23,069 bases of DNA from assembly GCA_014378155.1 (NCBI GenBank), contig JACMOF010000519.1:1-23069 (forward strand), written 5' to 3'. The position numbers and the translations under genes are program-made. The notes beneath the pieces were generated by a model. The model worked only from the letters and a program-made list of their open reading frames with translations. It searched no databases and was not told where the DNA came from. Below, piece after piece: positions 21,883 to 23,069 of this stretch (the first letter of the stretch is position 1; every line of letters begins with the position of its first letter). The DNA is from Caulobacter sp. Lineage in GTDB: Bacteria > Pseudomonadota > Alphaproteobacteria > Caulobacterales > Caulobacteraceae.

Positions 21883-23069
21883 ATGAACTTTGGCGATTTA
21901 AAGATCCCCCACAAGCTGATGACGGTTTTCGCCGTCATGCTGACCGCGATCGCCGTGATGACCGCCACTCTCTATGTGAACCAGCACGAGTACGAGAGCC
22001 CGGTCGATCGCACCGAGCAGGCCTACGAGTCGCTGCGCGCCGCCGACACCGCCGCCTTCCGTCTGACGCGGCAGGAGAACTCGCTGCGCGGTTTCCTGCT
22101 CTCTGGCGACGATTACTACGTCAAGCGCCTGGAAGAAGCTCACAAGCCGAAATTCATGGCCGCCCTCGACAAGCTGCGCGTCCTGGCTATGGGCGACGAG
22201 TCCGACCTGGCCCGCATCGCCGCAGTCGACGCCGCCTATGCCAATTATCGCAAGCTTGCCATCGAGCCGGGCGAGGCCCTGGGCCGCGATCCGCTGACCC
22301 GCCCGCAGGCCGTCGAACTGGTCAAGCACGACGGCGTCGCCGACCAGGCGGTGACGCCGGTCGAGGACACCATCGAAGCCATCGTCGAGGATTCCGAAGC
22401 CGTGCTGGCCACCGAGGCCGCCGCGCAGAAGAAGGCCTCGCTGGCAACCACCCTGGCCCTGGCCATCGGCGCCGCCGTGACCATCGCCATCGCCTTGGGG
22501 GGCGGCCTGCTGCTGTCGGGCGCCATAGTCGGACCCGTGGCCGCCATGACTGCGGCCATGCGCCGCCTGGCTTCGGGCGACAACAGCGTCGAGGTTCCGG
22601 CGATCGGCCGCAAGGACGAGATCGGGCAGATGGCCGCCGCCGTCCTCACCTTCAAGGAAGCCGCCATCGAGAAGATTGGCATCGAGGGCGCCGCCGCCAG
22701 CCAGCGTCGCGCCACCGAGACCGAACGCGCCGCCGTGGCGGACGAGAAGGCTCAGGTCGAGCGCAGCGACGCCGTCGATTTCGGCGCCCTGAACGAGGCC
22801 CTGGATCATCTGGCCGGCGGCGATCTGACCCACCGGATCGTCATTCCCTTCTCGCCTAAGGCCGAGAGCCTGAAGGCCAATTTCAACGCCGCTGCGGACC
22901 GCATGCAGGACGCGATGAAGGCCATCGCCGCCGCCACGGGCGGGGTCAACAGCGGGACCGATGAGATCGCCAGCGCTCCGGATGACCTGTCGCGCCGCCC
23001 CGACCAGCAGGCCGCCAGCCGGGAGGAGACCGCCGCCGCCCTCGACGAGATCACCGCCACCGTCCGCAA
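21883..23069 (+). CDS. Methyl-accepting chemotaxis protein, N-terminal part (cut by the window end)
   Basis: The frame runs from ATG 21883 (GGAGAG five bases upstream) to the window end without a stop, giving 395 codons. Order of parts: membrane segment 1 at about 12-33; a periplasmic helical sensor at 34-187 with LRGFLLSGDDYYVKRL typical of CHASE3/four-helix-bundle sensors; membrane segment 2 at 188-213; a HAMP domain at about 214-266 (GPVAAMTAAMRRLASGDNSVEVP, then KDEIGQM); a second HAMP-like unit at 303-352 (ALNEALDHLAGGDLTHRI); then the beginning of the signalling coiled coil (QQAASREETAAALDEITATV). The methylation helices and the CheA/CheW-binding tip lie beyond the window. Three residues near the end depart from the usual family sequence (Pro366, Pro373, Arg380). 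The ligand cannot be predicted. Confidence 0.93.
   Translation, partial: MNFGDLKIPHKLMTVFAVMLTAIAVMTATLYVNQHEYESPVDRTEQAYESLRAADTAAFRLTRQENSLRGFLLSGDDYYVKRLEEAHKPKFMAALDKLRVLAMGDESDLARIAAVDAAYANYRKLAIEPGEALGRDPLTRPQAVELVKHDGVADQAVTPVEDTIEAIVEDSEAVLATEAAAQKKASLATTLALAIGAAVTIAIALGGGLLLSGAIVGPVAAMTAAMRRLASGDNSVEVPAIGRKDEIGQMAAAVLTFKEAAIEKIGIEGAAASQRRATETERAAVADEKAQVERSDAVDFGALNEALDHLAGGDLTHRIVIPFSPKAESLKANFNAAADRMQDAMKAIAAATGGVNSGTDEIASAPDDLSRRPDQQAASREETAAALDEITATVR

Overview
The window is high-GC chromosomal DNA (GC clearly above 60% by eye) with bacterial operons, Shine-Dalgarno sites and short intergenic gaps. Gene content and protein wording (leuC-leuD-x-leuB, a trmD-rplS pair, a CC0125/CC1285-type lipoprotein, a long polA, a CHASE3/HAMP chemoreceptor) point to an alphaproteobacterium of the Caulobacteraceae (Caulobacter or Phenylobacterium type). 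This is an inference from recalled sequence families, not from a search. I see no phage, integrase, insertion sequence, CRISPR, tRNA or rRNA.

Layout. 1-4.2 kb: a WD40-repeat protein with its own terminator, then cutC and a nitroreductase on the minus strand, then mtgA (peptidoglycan glycosyltransferase) and a GNAT acetyltransferase on the plus strand. 4.2-5.2 kb: a decayed cation-diffusion-facilitator gene (in-frame stop plus loss of the middle of the protein) behind a small KTSC-domain gene. 5.3-7.1 kb: a MAPEG-family membrane protein, a LysE/RhtB exporter and a Gly/Tyr-rich lipoprotein. 7.2-9.5 kb: an SDR dehydrogenase, divergent from a tight trio YkvA-YhhN-SRPBCC. 9.5-9.8 kb: non-coding DNA with palindromic repeats.

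9.8-13.2 kb: a leucine biosynthesis operon on the minus strand, leuC-leuD-(ABM-domain monooxygenase)-leuB. Isopropylmalate isomerase (LeuCD) feeds LeuB; the small ABM protein between them has no known role in the pathway. 13.4-14.3 kb: a haem-oxygenase-like diiron protein. 14.3-14.7 kb: a 400-bp non-coding stretch with a strong rplS terminator, a good promoter and several hairpins, best read as a small RNA or a long leader. 14.7-16.1 kb: trmD-rplS preceded by a small exported or membrane peptide, without the usual rimM and rpsP immediately upstream. 16.4-18.5 kb: a PEP-mutase/isocitrate-lyase family enzyme tail-to-tail with a secreted protein made of four TonB_C-like repeats. 18.7-21.6 kb: a complete DNA polymerase I. 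21.9 kb to the end: the N-terminal 395 codons of a methyl-accepting chemotaxis protein cut by the window edge.

Most of the window is ordinary housekeeping and accessory chromosome. I did not find a convincing new multi-gene system. The parts most worth following up are the structured non-coding region at 14.44-14.60 kb, the four-repeat cysteine-paired TonB_C protein, the diiron protein of unknown substrate, the ABM gene inside the leu operon and the decaying CDF transporter.
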